Assembly (NCBI GenBank): GCA_905221605.1
Contig: CAJNDS010002500.1
Coordinates: forward strand, 324,994-388,993
Direction: 5' to 3'
Origin: Symbiodinium natans
Taxonomy: Eukaryota; Sar; Dinophyceae; Suessiales; Symbiodiniaceae
Length of the DNA stretch: 64,000 bases
The notes under the pieces are model-generated. The model was not told the origin of the DNA, ran no database searches, and saw only the letters and a list, made by a program, of their open reading frames with translations. Numbering within the stretch: position 1 is the first letter of the stretch; the number at the start of each line of letters is the position of its first letter. Below are positions 10,440 to 23,999 of this stretch, piece after piece. The position numbers and the translations under genes were made by a program.

Positions 10440-11815
10440 GCTGAGGACACCTGAAAACACGAACGTCGCGCATCACACGGGGCCTTGCTGCGTTCGGTCT
10501 TCTACAGCACCTTAAGGCCCGGAACGCACGAACATGTCCACAGCGCGTGCAGTTCGTACCATGGCGCATGCCTGGCATGCGCGTGGCGAAGATCGGATGC
10601 CTAGCGATGATATTGTGCGGAACTGCGGCTGAAGCGATGCAAGCGCAGAGCATTGTGCACACGGAGCTGTCAGCAAGTGCAGCGTTGTTGCTAGATTGCT
10701 GCAAGCGGAGCCTTCACCTTTTCCACAAGCCTGAAGTTCAGGACGAGCCAATACTACTTTCAAGACGGCGCGCTGCAAAGTCACCAACTGACAGCATGCT
10801 GTGAACCCTTGCAGGTCTGCTGGAAAGGACTAGAAACGCGGGCCGCAATTTGCAGCATGCGGCAGAGGGCCTCATATTGGCCTGATGCTCTCCGAAAGGA
10901 TGTGGACAACCAACAGGTTCAGGAAGTGCGAATACATTGGACTCTTTCAAGATGGCACGCTACAAACCCAGAGACCGATGGGCTGCAAAGGTATGCTGGA
11001 GAGTACTAGAAGCGTGGGCTGCGTTTTAAAAGGCCGCGCCCGCGAGCTCCAAAAGGATGTGGACAACCAACAACGCTGCTGGAAGCACCTGGCGCACCTG
11101 GCGCGCGTGGCGCGCCTGGCGCGCGCTGCATGGAGACGCCTGGTGGGCCTTGCGATGACAGCCAGGCTTCGAGAGGACCAGCACCCCGTAACTGCCCACT
11201 CTGAACACTTGCCTGCAAGCTTTGACCGCCTTGCAGTGCGCTGGACTTAAATGTCTACCTACCTTTTTGAGCAGTTCTTTTCGTGGTGGCCTCCAGGATC
11301 TGTTCGCGAAAGACCGGCCATGAACAGCAGTCAGGCCAAGTTTTTGAACTGCGCCGACTCTGTGCACAAAGATACGCAAAGCGCAGCGTACCATCAGAAC
11401 AGCACGGCACCTCAAGCGACCGAGGTGCGCAGTGTAGCGCACGGAGCTGTCAGCACCTGCAGTGGTCCACAGTGAACTCGTGTCGTTGTTGCTAGATCGC
11501 TACAAGCGCTTCCTTCACCCTTTCCACATGCAGTTCAGGATGAGCGACAACAGTGGGCACTTTTAAGATGGCACGCTGCAAAGCCAGCAAGTGACTTCCG
11601 GCTGCGAACCCTTGCAGGCATGCTGAAGCGCCGGCCGCATCTTAAAGCATCGCAGCAGAGCGCGGGGCTCATTTTGGCCAGATGCAAGGATCTAAAGAAG
11701 CAACAGCGCTTCTGGAAGCAGCTGGCGCGCGTTGCGTGGGCGTGGACACGCCTGGCGACAGCGAGGAGTGACGGTGAGGCAGCTTCGATGCGGAGGCTTC
11801 GGGAGGACTAGCTCC
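10440..11815 (+). repeat. Nested sub-repeat family Y in copy A
   Basis: Three related stretches (10,660-10,930; 10,940-11,160; 11,470-11,815) share the succession TGTTGCTAGAT, a conserved CGCTGCAAAG box, GAACCCTTGCAGG, the GGCCGC-rich block and GGATGTGGACAACCAACAA or its derivative. A ~230-bp leader containing CACGGAGCTGTCAGCA precedes the first and third. The same arrangement recurs in copy B at 24,000-25,390, so this expansion predates the large duplication. Confidence 0.7.
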
Positions 11816-14344
11816 CTAGTTCCCGCCTCGCTACATGCTCAGCCGTCGAGTGGAGCAGCACTGGGGCGGTGGGAAGCGTTCATAAGTCAAAATTGAGTGT
11901 GTAATTGATGAAGCCACGCACAGAGAGCTCACCTGCAAGTCTTTTGGGGTTCACGACCACGGTCTGTGCGCTGTCACTCCTTCGACTGCTCTCGGATCAA
12001 GCCCTCCTCATTAAACGAGGACCAACATGGTCGCGTCACCGAATTCTTCGGGTCGGAGACAGTAGAAGCACACATCTGCTTCGGAAACATCTTGAATGCC
12101 GCAGGTTGCCATGATAATGAACTTGCCCAAGCACGAGCTGATGAGCCACTGCTGCGTTCGGACACTAGATTCGGCACTGCGGCTTCAGCCCATTCCAACC
12201 GATCCAGCCGTTCCAACCTCCCGCCCCCAAGCAGCGAAGCCGGCACTCGGCCTTGTGGTGATGGCCCGGCATGGGCATTGCCGCTCTTGCTCATGAGCTT
12301 CTCGGCAGAAACCGCGCCTCAAACACAAAACGAGGAGAAAGGCAAGGAAGCCGACCAAGGCCAACGGTGCTTCTCTCCGAGAGCTTCGACGGTCCGAGAG
12401 CCGAGGAGTGGGCACGGCAGGGGCTGCGAGCACGGCCGCGAGCGAGCTGCGGGAGTTTCTTGGAGCTAGGTGGCAGGGCCTGCAGCCTCTACAATTCAGC
12501 CTTCCTGTCGCAAGTTCCGCCTTGCTTCTCATGCCGCAGCTTGCAGGAGTCGGACAAAAGTGCAGGTTTCCGAAAGTTTTTTGCCGTGACATGGTCATAG
12601 GCCAGAGCGGAGGCTGAGAGGAAGGCCACGACAAGGAGCAAAAGGCGAAGCCTCAGAAGGGAGGGCGCAACAGCAACAAGCGTCCCGTCCGGAGTCGCAG
12701 CTGCGTGCCGCGCCCCACAGCGGCTAAGGCTTTGAAGGCTCAGCGAGACAGAGCGCAACGCGCTATTCGCGCGAAGCTAGGCCCCCCCCCCTCCACAAGA
12801 CCAAGAGAGAGACCTCAGGCGGACAGTCACGGCACAGGCCTCTCTAAGGGGCGCCTCTGTTAGGTACTCAGTACTGCCCAGGGTTCCCAGCATCCCCGAG
12901 TCTGTGGGGGGCGGCTCTGCAAAGTCCTGGGCTAAACTAGTTTTAGGGTTTTAGGGGGGCTGAGGGTTTCGGGTTCATTCCCCGAAATACACACACTGAG
13001 TTCCCGAAGCTCTGGAGGTGCTGGGTGGGCTGTGGATCAAGAACGGGCACTTCGCAACTTCTTTGGTGCAGGGCTGTTGAGAAACTTTTCGCGATTTGTT
13101 CACTTCCAGGTAGTTTTGGGGCCTCAGAAGCAGAAACATGGACCACACGTACAGCTCTTCTCGAGCCCGTTTGCCCTGGCTCTCCTCACAAAAGACCTGC
13201 GCAGCAAAGCCTCGTCGCAGTCACCGAACTGGCACAAACCCGTCATTTTGGAACCGATGCCGCCTGCGGGGCTTCTGTTCTCCTTAGGCTCACAGCGACG
13301 AAGTTGAAAGCATAACTCTCTCGCCAGAAGAGAGGGCAGCGAATCGGGTTTAGGGCCATGTGCAGGAGAACCGAGGCGAATCTGCACCGAGAGAACTGGG
13401 AGGGCAGCCCTGCCGGGCCCGCAGAAAGCCCTCAACAACCTTTCAGCCTGTTTCCCCACCCTTTCCAATGTTGATCAATGTTGCTGACATCATTCAGCGT
13501 GCTTCGAGCCAAACGAAGATCTTACAGGGCTTCGAGCTTTTCAGCTTCTCTCAAACATCCCGGACCGCCGAAGCCTCCACGGCAAGAGGATGAGCTCCTG
13601 GAGATGGAGTTTGCAGCACGCGGTCACGCAGTCTGCTCTGCCCAGAGCTCCGGCACAGAAGGCGCCCGTGGTCGAACGATCCCGGCAGTCACCGCAGAAA
13701 CGGGCGCTGCCAACGCGGCCCTTCAGTCAGTGGATGCGGAGGAGGCGAGAGGAGGGACGGAGGGGCTGCAGTTTGGTTCTCGCAAGGCGGGCGAAGCTCA
13801 AGTCGGCTTGAAATTGTGGTCGCAACGAACAGGAGGCCCTCAAGAGGAGGCTGCCGGAGGAAGAACATGGGCAACCCATCGTCGATGCTGCTAGAGTCGG
13901 AGGAGGATCCTTGTGACCATGATCAGGGCTTCATGTGGGTCTCAGCTTCTGTTAAGTAGGCTTCCTCTTCGTCACGAGTCAGGCGCCCATCTTCACTAGG
14001 GGGGCACGTTCTGGAGCTGCTCTGAGTGGCATGCGTTGGAAGCAGCGGGTAGCAGCTAGTGCTGCAGAGCTGCAAAGCTTCGCAAAAGCACCGTGAGCTT
14101 CGTCCTAGCCGAGGCCCTTTGTCGCTCTTGCAAAAGAGCACATGCACACGTCAGACAAATCACTGGAGCATCTTCATTCCTGCCACTTGCTGCCCCAAAC
14201 TATGAGACCTACACTACCTACACATCATCCGTGTTGGTGCAGCAAACAACGAGAGTGGAGAGAGTGGAGAGAGTGGAAGGGGTGTGGAAGGGGTGACTCC
14301 CAGCCTCAGGTGCCATGTTAGACCATGTTCGACCCACATTGACC

Positions 14345-14380
14345 CACATTCCTTCAGGCACCCCCCCCCCCGCCCCAACG
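14345..14380. repeat. Short tandem and C-homopolymer stretch
   Basis: Two GACCCACATT units, then a run of C. The copy-B equivalent is at about 27,925-27,970. Confidence 0.6.
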
Positions 14381-15774
14381 GATGTTCTTTCCATGCAAAG
14401 CTGCTGGCATTGCATGTTTTGGAGAACCGCTGCAAGAAACGGAAAGATGCGCCGCTAGCGAAGGTCGTGGCATCAGGATGCTGTCAGTGTGCTGTCCGCA
14501 CGCAGCTCTCCGGCATTGTGCTGCCCTGCGATCGGTTGGCCTGGGCGCTCCAGACTCTGGCGCGCGAAGTCGGAACGGCTGCGCAGCACGTGCGCAGCAA
14601 GGTTTTGGCCCGCGCGCGTTGCGTCTGGCGGCTCCTGCCAGGGCTGCAGGCCTGGAGTATGCGAAAGGACCCTAAACATCCCCAAACTCCTGCGACCCAA
14701 ACGCAAGAGCCTCATCCCAGACCCCCTAAACCCTTTGTCAAGCTGCAAGCCCGGCTAAACGCCAGGGACTCATCGACACCAGCTCCGCCTGGAGTTCTGC
14801 AGTCGGAACCTGAGCCAACCCAGCCAGCACGTCGCATCGGACGGGGACAAAGGTTGCATGAGATTGCATGCTTGGCACCGGTAGCGGGCCGTGCTGTAGC
14901 CAGCTGCCATGAAAGCTCACTGCGGCAAAGCCATGGGGTGTCTTTGCGACGCTGGGAGGTTTTGGCCCGGGCGGATATCAGGCGATGGACTTTCAGTGCC
15001 TGCCCTTCCAAGGCACCCAGCTGGAAACAGTCAAGGCAGGCGAAGTGCAGACCGCGAAGAAAACACGCTCGGGAGAGCCCTGCAGGTGACAAGCGCCGGT
15101 GCAGCAAAGAGGGAAGGCAGTGGAAAAGGAATGGCTGGCGGGCTCCCAGGGAATCGACACGCCAGAGGTCCGACCATCCCCTCAACACAGAGGATGCAGG
15201 GTGAGGAGAGGCTCAGAGGGAAGACTCCGCGGTAGCTGCAGTAGCTAACACGAGGTTCCACCATGCTGCCTTGCTCCAGAGGTAGGGTCCCTGTGTTTTG
15301 GTGGTTTAACCTTGTCAGATTCCATTCTTCTTAGAGAGTACCACAACCAAAAGAAGGACATAAAAACTCAGATAAGGTTTAGGTTTTGGAGTTTATTGCT
15401 GGAAGGCCTTGGGGGCTCGAGAAATTTCTCTGGTGTTGTTTGACGAGGTTTTTTGGACAGTATAGCACTGTGGCCATCTGGGACTGATGTTTCGGGGCAG
15501 TACAGCAATGTTGCTGGTTTCGTGCAAGCTGCACAGTACCACGATTACACATGAGATGGTTGCCAAGGAAGTAGCTCAGGCTCAAACCTCCGGTCCGGGT
15601 TTCGGTTTCAGGGTTCCCCCCCTTTGAAGCCTCCAAGGCTTCAAAGAGCTGAACATCCCCGATGCCCCCCCACTGACGCCAAAGCGTTGATGAAGGACGA
15701 GGCAGGTGGACTATGTAAGTACACAAGGGGCATTCTCCCTAGGGGAACCTCCTTAAGAAAGCCGGGGCGCACCC

Positions 15775-16210
15775 CCAAGGCGCGGCAGCCAGCTCCTGAT
15801 AGTGGCAGACTTGGGGCCACCGGGCCTCGCCGATCAGAAGCAACTCGTGGGCTGAGGGGGATATCGGGGCAGTGGCTTCGCGTTCACAGGCTGGCTGCGG
15901 GCATCATAGTCGAAGGCGCAAATGCGCCAACGTGGAGAGGCAGAAACTCTCCACCTCGCTCCGAGCACGGGCGAGGGCAGGGGTGGGGGAGGTCATGGAT
16001 CGGCAGCCAGCGCGCATGCTGTCCACGCAAGGCTGGCGCATGTCGCAGCAATTGAAGCTTTAGCACCCCGTGCACTACCGCTGTGACCCCTCAGAAACAT
16101 CACTGCAGGTGGCAAGGTCTCAGGCCGGCTCCTATGAAAGGTTGCAACCAGGGTCCCAGAAAGTGCTCGGAGACCCCGGAAGACACCCAATCGTCATCCC
16201 ATCGCTTTGC
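15775..16210 (+). repeat. Dispersed sub-repeat family X, copy 1
   Basis: It begins near GCGGCAGCCAGCTCCTGATA and ends near a GCAGGTGGCAAGGTCTCAGG box. Diverged relatives occur at 17,805-18,240, 29,190-29,590, 32,850-33,220 and 33,990-34,375 with the same order of boxes (CCTGATAGTGGCAG, a CAATCAGAAGC-like box, CACCTC/CATCAACTTGG block). Confidence 0.65.
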
Positions 16211-17219
16211 TGCACGTCCAGGCCCGTCCTTGTCGCGGCGCTGCATCTGCACAGCGGAGGTTCAAAGGCCTACCAGGCATGCTGGGATATCGCAGGCTCC
16301 TTGGAGCCCTCAACTGGAACTCGGAGTCCCTGCCCCGCGTCCCCCCGCGAGTCGCATGACGTGCTGTAGCATCACACTGGCCGAGAGAGCCAAGACTTGG
16401 TGCCAGCTGCCCTTGCCTATCGAACTCGGCAAAGCCCGGCAAAGAACTCTTGGGCGAATTGGTCGAGGCTGCCGTGTGTAGCGCAGACGGTCAGACGGTC
16501 AGGCTCTTAGGGTCTCAGGGTTCAGGGCATAACTTTGGTTTGAACACAACTTGACTCGGTGACGTGTCTTGGCCGTGCGGGCATCGGAAGTTGCCTGCCA
16601 TGCTGTGGCTTATCTTTGTTCCAGAGCTGGGACGGGCCATCTTGGCCCGGGGGCCCCAAAGGGCACCCCACGCCGAGGCATCTTCAGCTCAAGTGCTCAC
16701 GTCGCTGGAGTGCTGCCGGCTTGGATCGGCTTGGCCACGGATTTCCACCTGCGCACCGCACAGCGTCGCTGTGTCCCACCTTCAAAAACAATAATGAGCC
16801 TCAGGTGTGTTGAATGCATGGCTGCTGGAGAGACGGTTTCAGCATATCGAGCCTTTGAAGCTCAGTGGAGCCCTTGAACCTGGCAGGAACCCACTCCAAA
16901 ACCCACGATTTGAAGTACCTGAGCGCTTGGCCCTCGCACTGCTTTGACTACCCTGGAATAAGAAAGAGTGCTCATAGCAAGGCTTCAAGTGCGCAGACGG
17001 GCCTGTGGAAGGTACGTGCGTTGCATGCGACAGCGACCAGAGCAACAATCTTCGAGGAGCCTTGCTGATCTTGCAGACATGCGAGGCCGCATCTCCCCAT
17101 CTTCCGCAGAAGAAGCTTCGGAGGCCCCGCTGGGAAAGACGCGAAAGACGCGAGCTTGAAGGAGAGGGCGTGCGGAGAAGTGCAGCGGCTTGAGCGACGC
17201 AAGGCTTCGCAGGGCAAGG

Positions 17220-17300
17220 GCAGGGACCTCAGGGACCTCAGGGACCTCAGGGACCTGAGCCACAGCCCGTGCAGGAGGAGCAGGAGGAGCAGGAGGAGCC
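17220..17300. repeat. AGGGACCTC and AGGAGGAGC short tandem repeats
   Basis: Four AGGGACCTC-type units followed by three GCAGGAGGA-type units. Copy B has only two and one respectively (32,340-32,390), so the tract has expanded or contracted since duplication. Confidence 0.8.
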
Positions 17301-17804
17301 CTACAGGGCAGCCAACTCCATTTGAGGGGCCTCACCGGGGCTCACAAAACCAAAGGAACTAAGCGCACAAGTCGGGGAGCTCAGATGGGCGAAAATTCGA
17401 CTCAAACATGCTGACTCAGACCCCATCTTCCGCGAAATGGTGCCAAATGGCCGGATGAAGTTGGAGCTGGCAAAGCCGCGGAGACCCCCTAGCAGCTCTA
17501 CAATAGCAACACAGCTTCCCTTTATACACACAAGCTCGGTCAGAGGCAGCGGAATCGCCGGAAGCCAGGAAGGAGCTCCATGTGACATTTGCTTGGGAGG
17601 AAAGATCCGACTCAGACGTGACTCAGAAGGAACGCTCATTTTCCAGGCAATGCAAGCACTAGGGCCGCTAGGGGCTGCCTGCGCATTTGGTGTGTCGTGA
17701 CGTCGCAGCACGCTGAAGGGGGAGCCTCCATGGCACCTGCACAAGGTGCTGTCATCATGTGCATATGGGAAACGAACCCAGAACGAAGCACGAGCAAAGC
17801 CCTC

Positions 17805-18300
17805 CGCCACACGGCAGCCAGTGCCTGATAGTGGCAGGCCTCGGGCCAACACAACTCGCCAATCAGAAGCCACTCGCAGGCTGGGGGCACTGGGGTGGTG
17901 AGGGTAGTGCCTTCGCATTTACATCGGCAAGAGCCTGGCTTCGGACATCATCCGACGGCGCGACCACGCTAACGAGGAGAGGCATCAACTTGGGCAAACA
18001 CTCGTTCGTGTCCGAACGCAACCGGAAGAATGGGCGAGAGAAGCGCCGTGTGGGGTCATGGATGAGCCGCCAGCGCGCATACAGCTCCTGTCGCACACAC
18101 GTAAGGCTGGCGCAGCTTGTGCAGCTTGCACAGCTCTGAAGTTTTGAGCAGTGTTTTGGGATTTGGCACCTGGGCATAAGCGCTGCGACCCCCTCAGAGG
18201 ATCAATGCAGGTGGCAAGGTCTCAGGCTGGCTCCGGCCGCTCCCAAGAAAAGCATCCAGGACACACCCATCTCAGAAAACCCACGGAACATCACTGAACT
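17805..18300 (+). repeat. Dispersed sub-repeat family X, copy 2
   Basis: Closest relative of the two tandem units in copy B (32,850 and 33,990). It contains a TTGTGCAGCTTGCACAGCT element and the GGTGGCAAGGTCTCAGG box. Confidence 0.65.
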
Positions 18301-18554
18301 TCGCCTCCTGCCCCAGGCCCTCTGCCGCTGCGGCGCTGCGGTCTGGACTTCATGCTTGGGCTTCGTGGTCGCCAAAACTTTCGGGCGGAGGATTGGGAGG
18401 CAGCGCGGGCAAAGGGCAGCCACGCCACACAAAGTCACAGGCTGAAGCTTCCGCACCACTGGCACGCTGCGGCGCGCTGCAGTGCTCACGCACGCCCTAA
18501 GCAGTGAGCTGAAACCTTGCTGAGTTTTTTTGAAGGGGGACCGAACAGCCATCT

Positions 18555-19270
18555 TCGTCAGGGGCAACAACACGGCCCGTACACTTGTGATTGTGGGCTG
18601 GGAACAAGCCTCAATATTGGCGAGCCACCGTGCTGAGAAAGAGGTGCATCCACCTTGTCCTCACCTGTCTTCGGTGGGATCACAGGGCTCGTGTGCACAA
18701 AGGGTCGGATGAAGGGGGCACAGCCGGCAAAGCCGTGGGGGCCCCCTAGCACTCCAACACACTCACAGGGGCCCTTTATCAACTCAAACTCGGACGGGGG
18801 CAGCAGAACCGCCAGAAGCCAGGAAGGATGTCTATGCGTCGTGTCTGCTTGATGCCTGGACGAAGTCTCAGATCCGCAGGCTTAAAACAAGAGGCCCATG
18901 CGAGGTTGCCAAAACTAGGCAGGGTACCCGTTTGGGGACGTTAACCTATACTCACAGGATTGCAGGGTTCTTTTGTGGTACATCTCCCAGTTGGCAAGCG
19001 CACAAGGTTGCGCCACACACGCCTCGGCTCGTGCGAGGCCAAGAGGCTCGGGTACTTGGGGCAACGACACGGCCCGTACTGTGTTTGTGGGCTGGAAACA
19101 ATCTGAGAAAGAAGTGCATCCACCTTGTCCTCACCTGTCTTCGGTGAGATGACAGGGCTCGTTCACAAAGGGTGAGATTAAGGGAGCACAGCTGGCAAAG
19201 CCGTGGGGGCCCCTTACCACTCCAACACACTCACAGGGGCCCTTGATCCACTTCAATCTCGGACAGGGGG
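18555..19270 (+). repeat. Partial direct duplication within copy A
   Basis: The stretch 18,560-18,800 (CACGGCCCGTACAC ... CACTCCAACACACTCACAGGGGCCC) recurs in shortened form at 19,060-19,265, offset about 480 bp. Confidence 0.7.
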
Positions 19271-19510
19271 GGCAGCAGAATCGCCAGAAGCCAGGAAAGA
19301 TCTCCATGCGTCGTGGCTGCTTGAGGGACGAAGTCTCAGATCCACGGGGCCGAAAACGAGATTCCCAAAACTGGGCAGGGTACCATTTTGGGAGGTTAAC
19401 CTGTATTCAGGATTGCAGGATTCTGTGACACAGATAGAGACGGGCGAACCACAGAGACTTCCAAGCGCCGCGCCGCGCTGCCTCTCAGAGTGGGCCTTTA
19501 TGGGGGGGCT

Positions 19511-19556
19511 AAGTCGGCCAAGTCGGCTAAGTCGGCTAGGTGGACTAAGTGCGCTA
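19511..19556 (+). repeat. AAGTCGGCTA decamer repeat
   Basis: Four to five decamers, degenerate at the end. The counterpart in copy B is at 35,655-35,703. Confidence 0.85.
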
Positions 19557-21074
19557 GGGGATCACTCGCCGCCGATGCAGCTGCCGCAGGCCTGACCAGG
19601 GGGCGACGCACTCCGAGCCGCCCAGGTGCCCCCTCGAAAACCAAAGCTTAAAACACATGTCCACCCCAACCCCCAAGGTCAGATCTAACCTGGATCGGAA
19701 TGTAACTCTTGCTTGAGTCGGACTAGGCTCCCGGGCCTCCATCTGGAACCCCTGCTGCGTCATCTGACATGTTGCCGCTGCTGCCTCTTCCTCAGCCGCG
19801 AAGCACAGCACTGAATGGCGACTAGTGACTGGTACAGATCAGATCCTGCCCCATCACACAAGGACCCAACCCTAAACTCCGAAGCATGTCGACCCTAGTG
19901 CCATAATCCTTCGACCAGCTTCTTAGCGGTCAGCGACATGACTCCTGGAGTTGGCGTGGGCATCAACTGCTCGCAGTATAGCGACCTCCCATCTCGGCGT
20001 CAACCTGAGCACAGCGTCTCACATCGCTGCGTGCAGCAACGGGGGATGCCTGAATGTGGCCAACTCACCTCAGGGCTTTCAGCCGATTCTCCTGAAACCT
20101 TTATACAAGCCCTAAACCCAAGGGCTTTTGTTTTTGTAAGGCATTGAGGGGTTAGATTAGGGTCAAGGGAAGAGCCGATGACCTGGCACGGAAGTAAGAC
20201 GCCTAAGACGACCCCGGCCTCGTGCCCAGGATCTGGGTTGTCAGGTCACCGGGTGGCCCATGGCCTGTGGCACACGTACATTCACTTTCTTCTTTGCAGA
20301 GCCGCCTGTCTGATTTAGCTTGAGGTTCGAGGCTTTCTTGAGGGTTTTAGGGCTTTGGGGTTAAGGGTTTTACGGTTTTAGGGGCTCAGGGTGTTAGGGC
20401 TTATAGGGGACTCTTGAGCCTTGCGGTGGCGCATGCTGCAAATCCGCTGCCGACGCATGGAGCAGGGTACCTGGGCAAGAAAGCACACACACAGCAAAAA
20501 AAAACATCCACAAAATGGACCCATCGTAGAGCCACATGTATAAAGACCCGAAGAAACCATAACAAGGGCTCGCAAGAACCGTACATGAACCCACAGTGAG
20601 GACTCATGAGAACTCATACATGAGCCATATATGAGCCCCCCACCCTAAGTCCAAAACCCAAAACCCTAAACCCTAAACAATCTTGAGGCCTACAGCCCTT
20701 GAACGCCCAAATTGAAACGGAGCCCAGGTGCAGCGGGCACATCTGCCGCGGAGGCGCGGGTCATGTGGGAGTATTGCACGGTGGGCGCCGGGGAATTAGC
20801 CAAAGAGGCCCCCTAAGCTGTCTTCCTGCGACGTCAGACTTTCCCTAGGGGGCCATGTACCTGAGGCATACTTTGGCCTCGACTTCCTAGACCCTCAATC
20901 CTCAACCCTCAACCCTAAACCCTAAACCCTAAACCCTCCACCCTAAACCCTAAACCCAAGTAAAGACTTTTCAGGGAACAGTGGACCCTTAGGGTAAACA
21001 GAGGCCACAAAGGCGTTGTTTGGGTATGAGCCTGACAGCCGTTGCATCCAACCAGTCTTTCACATGGCACTAAT

Positions 21075-21405
<331 letters not shown>

Positions 21406-21560
21406 GGGTTTAAGGTTTAGGGTTTAGGGTAGGTTTAGGGGTACAAGGTATGTGCTGGATGCACTGCTGGCCTCAAGAAAGACACTCAGCATGGAGCGGA
21501 TTCCACTTGCTTCCCAGGCAATTGTCTGCAGATCTCACTAGCCTAAAGTCTAAGGGCCCA

Positions 21561-22437
21561 TGTGCCTTAAACATCCTTACTTAAGCCCCGACGATATACA
21601 GCAAGCAGCTTAAAGCCAAAGTCTAGGGCAGGTGTTTTCCGAAAGCACCGTGAAGGGTTCTTCGGAAAGAAACGCTTGCCTAAATACACCACACGAACCA
21701 CACCTCACGAAAATGCACCACTACACCACACTACCCACCACACCACACTACCCCGCCTACACCGCGCGAGCTACACCACTGCACCCTCACCTACACGGCT
21801 GACGCTGCTAACACCGCACTGCTCGACACGCTTCCATGACATTTGTCTTATTTCTTCGGCTGGGGTAGGCTTGGCGGGGGTTAGGGCGACGCACCCGGCT
21901 GCGGGGATAGTGTGTTTTTTGCGCATGTTGAAGCTCGCCCGCGAACCCTCTGCATTAATCGTGCGTGTCGAAGCACTTCCGCAGTGCGTTTTTGCGACGT
22001 CGTCCGTGAACCCTCTGCGGGGAGTCGTCGGGTTCGAGGCGCTCTCGCTGTGCGTTTGTGCGCATTTGCTTCCCCTAGGTGGCCCCCGGAGCGGGCTGGA
22101 AACTGGCTCTTTTGTAGTACCAACTAAGCGAAATGCTTCTTCGAAAGCCAAAATCGTGGTGCTCCAATGCCGGGTGTTCGAAAACCTCGCAAATATCGCG
22201 GTTACTTAATTCCAGGCGTGCGAAAACCTCGCCAAATTCGTGTTTATTCAATTCCATCCGAAAACCTCGCAAAGATCGTGGTCTGTAAAGTCCGGGTGTC
22301 CGAAACCCTCGCGAAAAATGGGGCTGGTTATTGAATGTTATTGAGCCAACATTGCAGGTGGAACCAGGGGCTGCAGTGAAGACAAGCGCGGGTGAACCAC
22401 TGCAAGGACTCTGCGCTCCCCAACACTGCTACACTCG
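21561..22437. other. Spacer between duplication copies A and B
   Basis: It holds a CACCA-rich low-complexity stretch (21,670-21,785), two diverged ~66-bp units containing CGAACCCTCTGC (21,945-22,070), and four ~42-bp units containing CGAAAACCTCGC (22,146-22,320). No gene seen. Confidence 0.6.
22146..22320. repeat. Four degenerate ~42-bp tandem units
   Basis: Each unit carries CGAAAACCTCGC followed by an AAATxTCGxGGTT-like segment and an AATTCCAGG-like segment. Confidence 0.75.
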
Positions 22438-23727
22438 ACGGCTTTTGACTCAACGAAGCATCTGTGACATCTCATGGCGTGTTGGCCTCAGGTGTCCTTG
22501 AGAGAGATCGGGTTCGCAGCTGACGGAACCCATGGCATTCGGCCTAGTGCGGGCCATAAACCTGAATCATCTCTCGGTCTCGCAGAAGTGCTCGCCGCCA
22601 AGAACTTATGGTCCAGAAGGGGCCTGGAACTGCGAATCGGAGCCTCAGCCCCATACCACAAAGCCGGCCTTTTGTTCACTTCCCTACCATCCTGATTTAG
22701 CCTCTCATATGAGTATGCTTTTGGGGTTATCTCGGGGTGTGCACTGGATCCGCGGGATTCTCTTAGGGTGATACTCGGGGCACCACCAGGTGGCGCAGCC
22801 CCTGGCCTCTTTGCGAGCCAGCCTCCTCCGACGCGGGGGAACCGGGAGGCGGCGTGAGGCTTTGGGGCCAGGGTGGAGGCGCAGAAAAGGAGCCAAGTCG
22901 AAAACAGGGCAAGATGCCGCGGAGGAGGTGCGGGGGAGGTTCCTTACAGCTGCGGAGCTCAAGGCGATCATCCTCCGTTCATCCTCCCTTCGTTTTGCGA
23001 AAGCTGATCCGATAGCTCCCTGAATTTGTCACTTCATCCACCATTTGCCTAGTCCTTGGCAGGGAAGCCGCATGGTGCGGCAGGCGCCTGAGAGGCGTTG
23101 TGCAGCTTACGGCTGGCAAAGGGCGAGGCAGAGGTGCCCAGCACAGGGCAATCGCAGGCCAGGGATCGGGTTATCGCCTTCGGCACAGTGGAGCCTGAAA
23201 CCTTGCAAGTTTTGGGGGGCTCGTCTCGAAGGCAAGAGACTCCTCGGGACCTTGGCCCTTTGGCCTGAGCCGTCGCTTCTCCCACCCGCGCTAGGCGCGC
23301 TGAGCTGCACACCCCCAAAGTGCACGCATGCCGCGGCTCATCAGTGGGACTATGGGGACCACCTGAAGTGCAACAGTTCCAGTCCGGAAGACCCACCCGA
23401 CCCAGACACTGGCAAGGCTGTGCCCAAAGGGCACAGGCAAAGCAGGAAGGTTCCCAAAGCGGCTTCGTGCCACTGCTGGCATCAACGGCCTAGTACGGTA
23501 CAAAAGGAAAAGGTCCATCAAAGATGCAGGCTCTTTTTTCTTCGGGGGGCTGGACAAGGGCTCATCCTGGCCCCCACTCGCATTACCCACGGTGCCGCGT
23601 GGCATCCCGTGCACCTTCTGGGCCGAGGGTGAAGGAGGGGAGCCTACCACCACTCTTGCAGGGAACCTATAGAGGGGGATCCCAGGGAGCCCAGAGGGAA
23701 GCAAGGCTCTTCAAGGCAGGGAGCCTC

Positions 23728-23782
23728 ACATGCTGCCGAAACGCCTGGGCGCGTGGCCGAAACGCCTGGGCGCGTGGCCGAG
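23728..23782. repeat. 22-bp direct repeat pair
   Basis: GCCGAAACGCCTGGGCGCGT occurs twice in succession here but once in copy A (about 10,160). Confidence 0.8.
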
Positions 23783-23999
23783 CCCAGAGCCGAGGGCTGC
23801 TCTCGAGAGGGCGCTGTCCGCCTGCAGTTGGACGTCTGGCAGAGCAACAACTTCCGGAAGTGCTTTCGCGTTTCTCGCCTTTGTGATGCTTGAAAGGCTC
23901 AGTTTCCACGTTCTGGAGGAAGCAGCCAGCTTCTGCTTAGGCTTGTAGATTCTTAAGAGTTGAATGCCCAGCCTTGCGAGCTTTCTGAGAGCAAGCTGA

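Noticed and set aside
14284..15204. 306-codon plus-strand open frame as a gene
   Set aside because: The copy-B counterpart (from 27,736) breaks after about 205 codons and shifts frame. Composition follows local GC content and opposite-strand frames are equally open.
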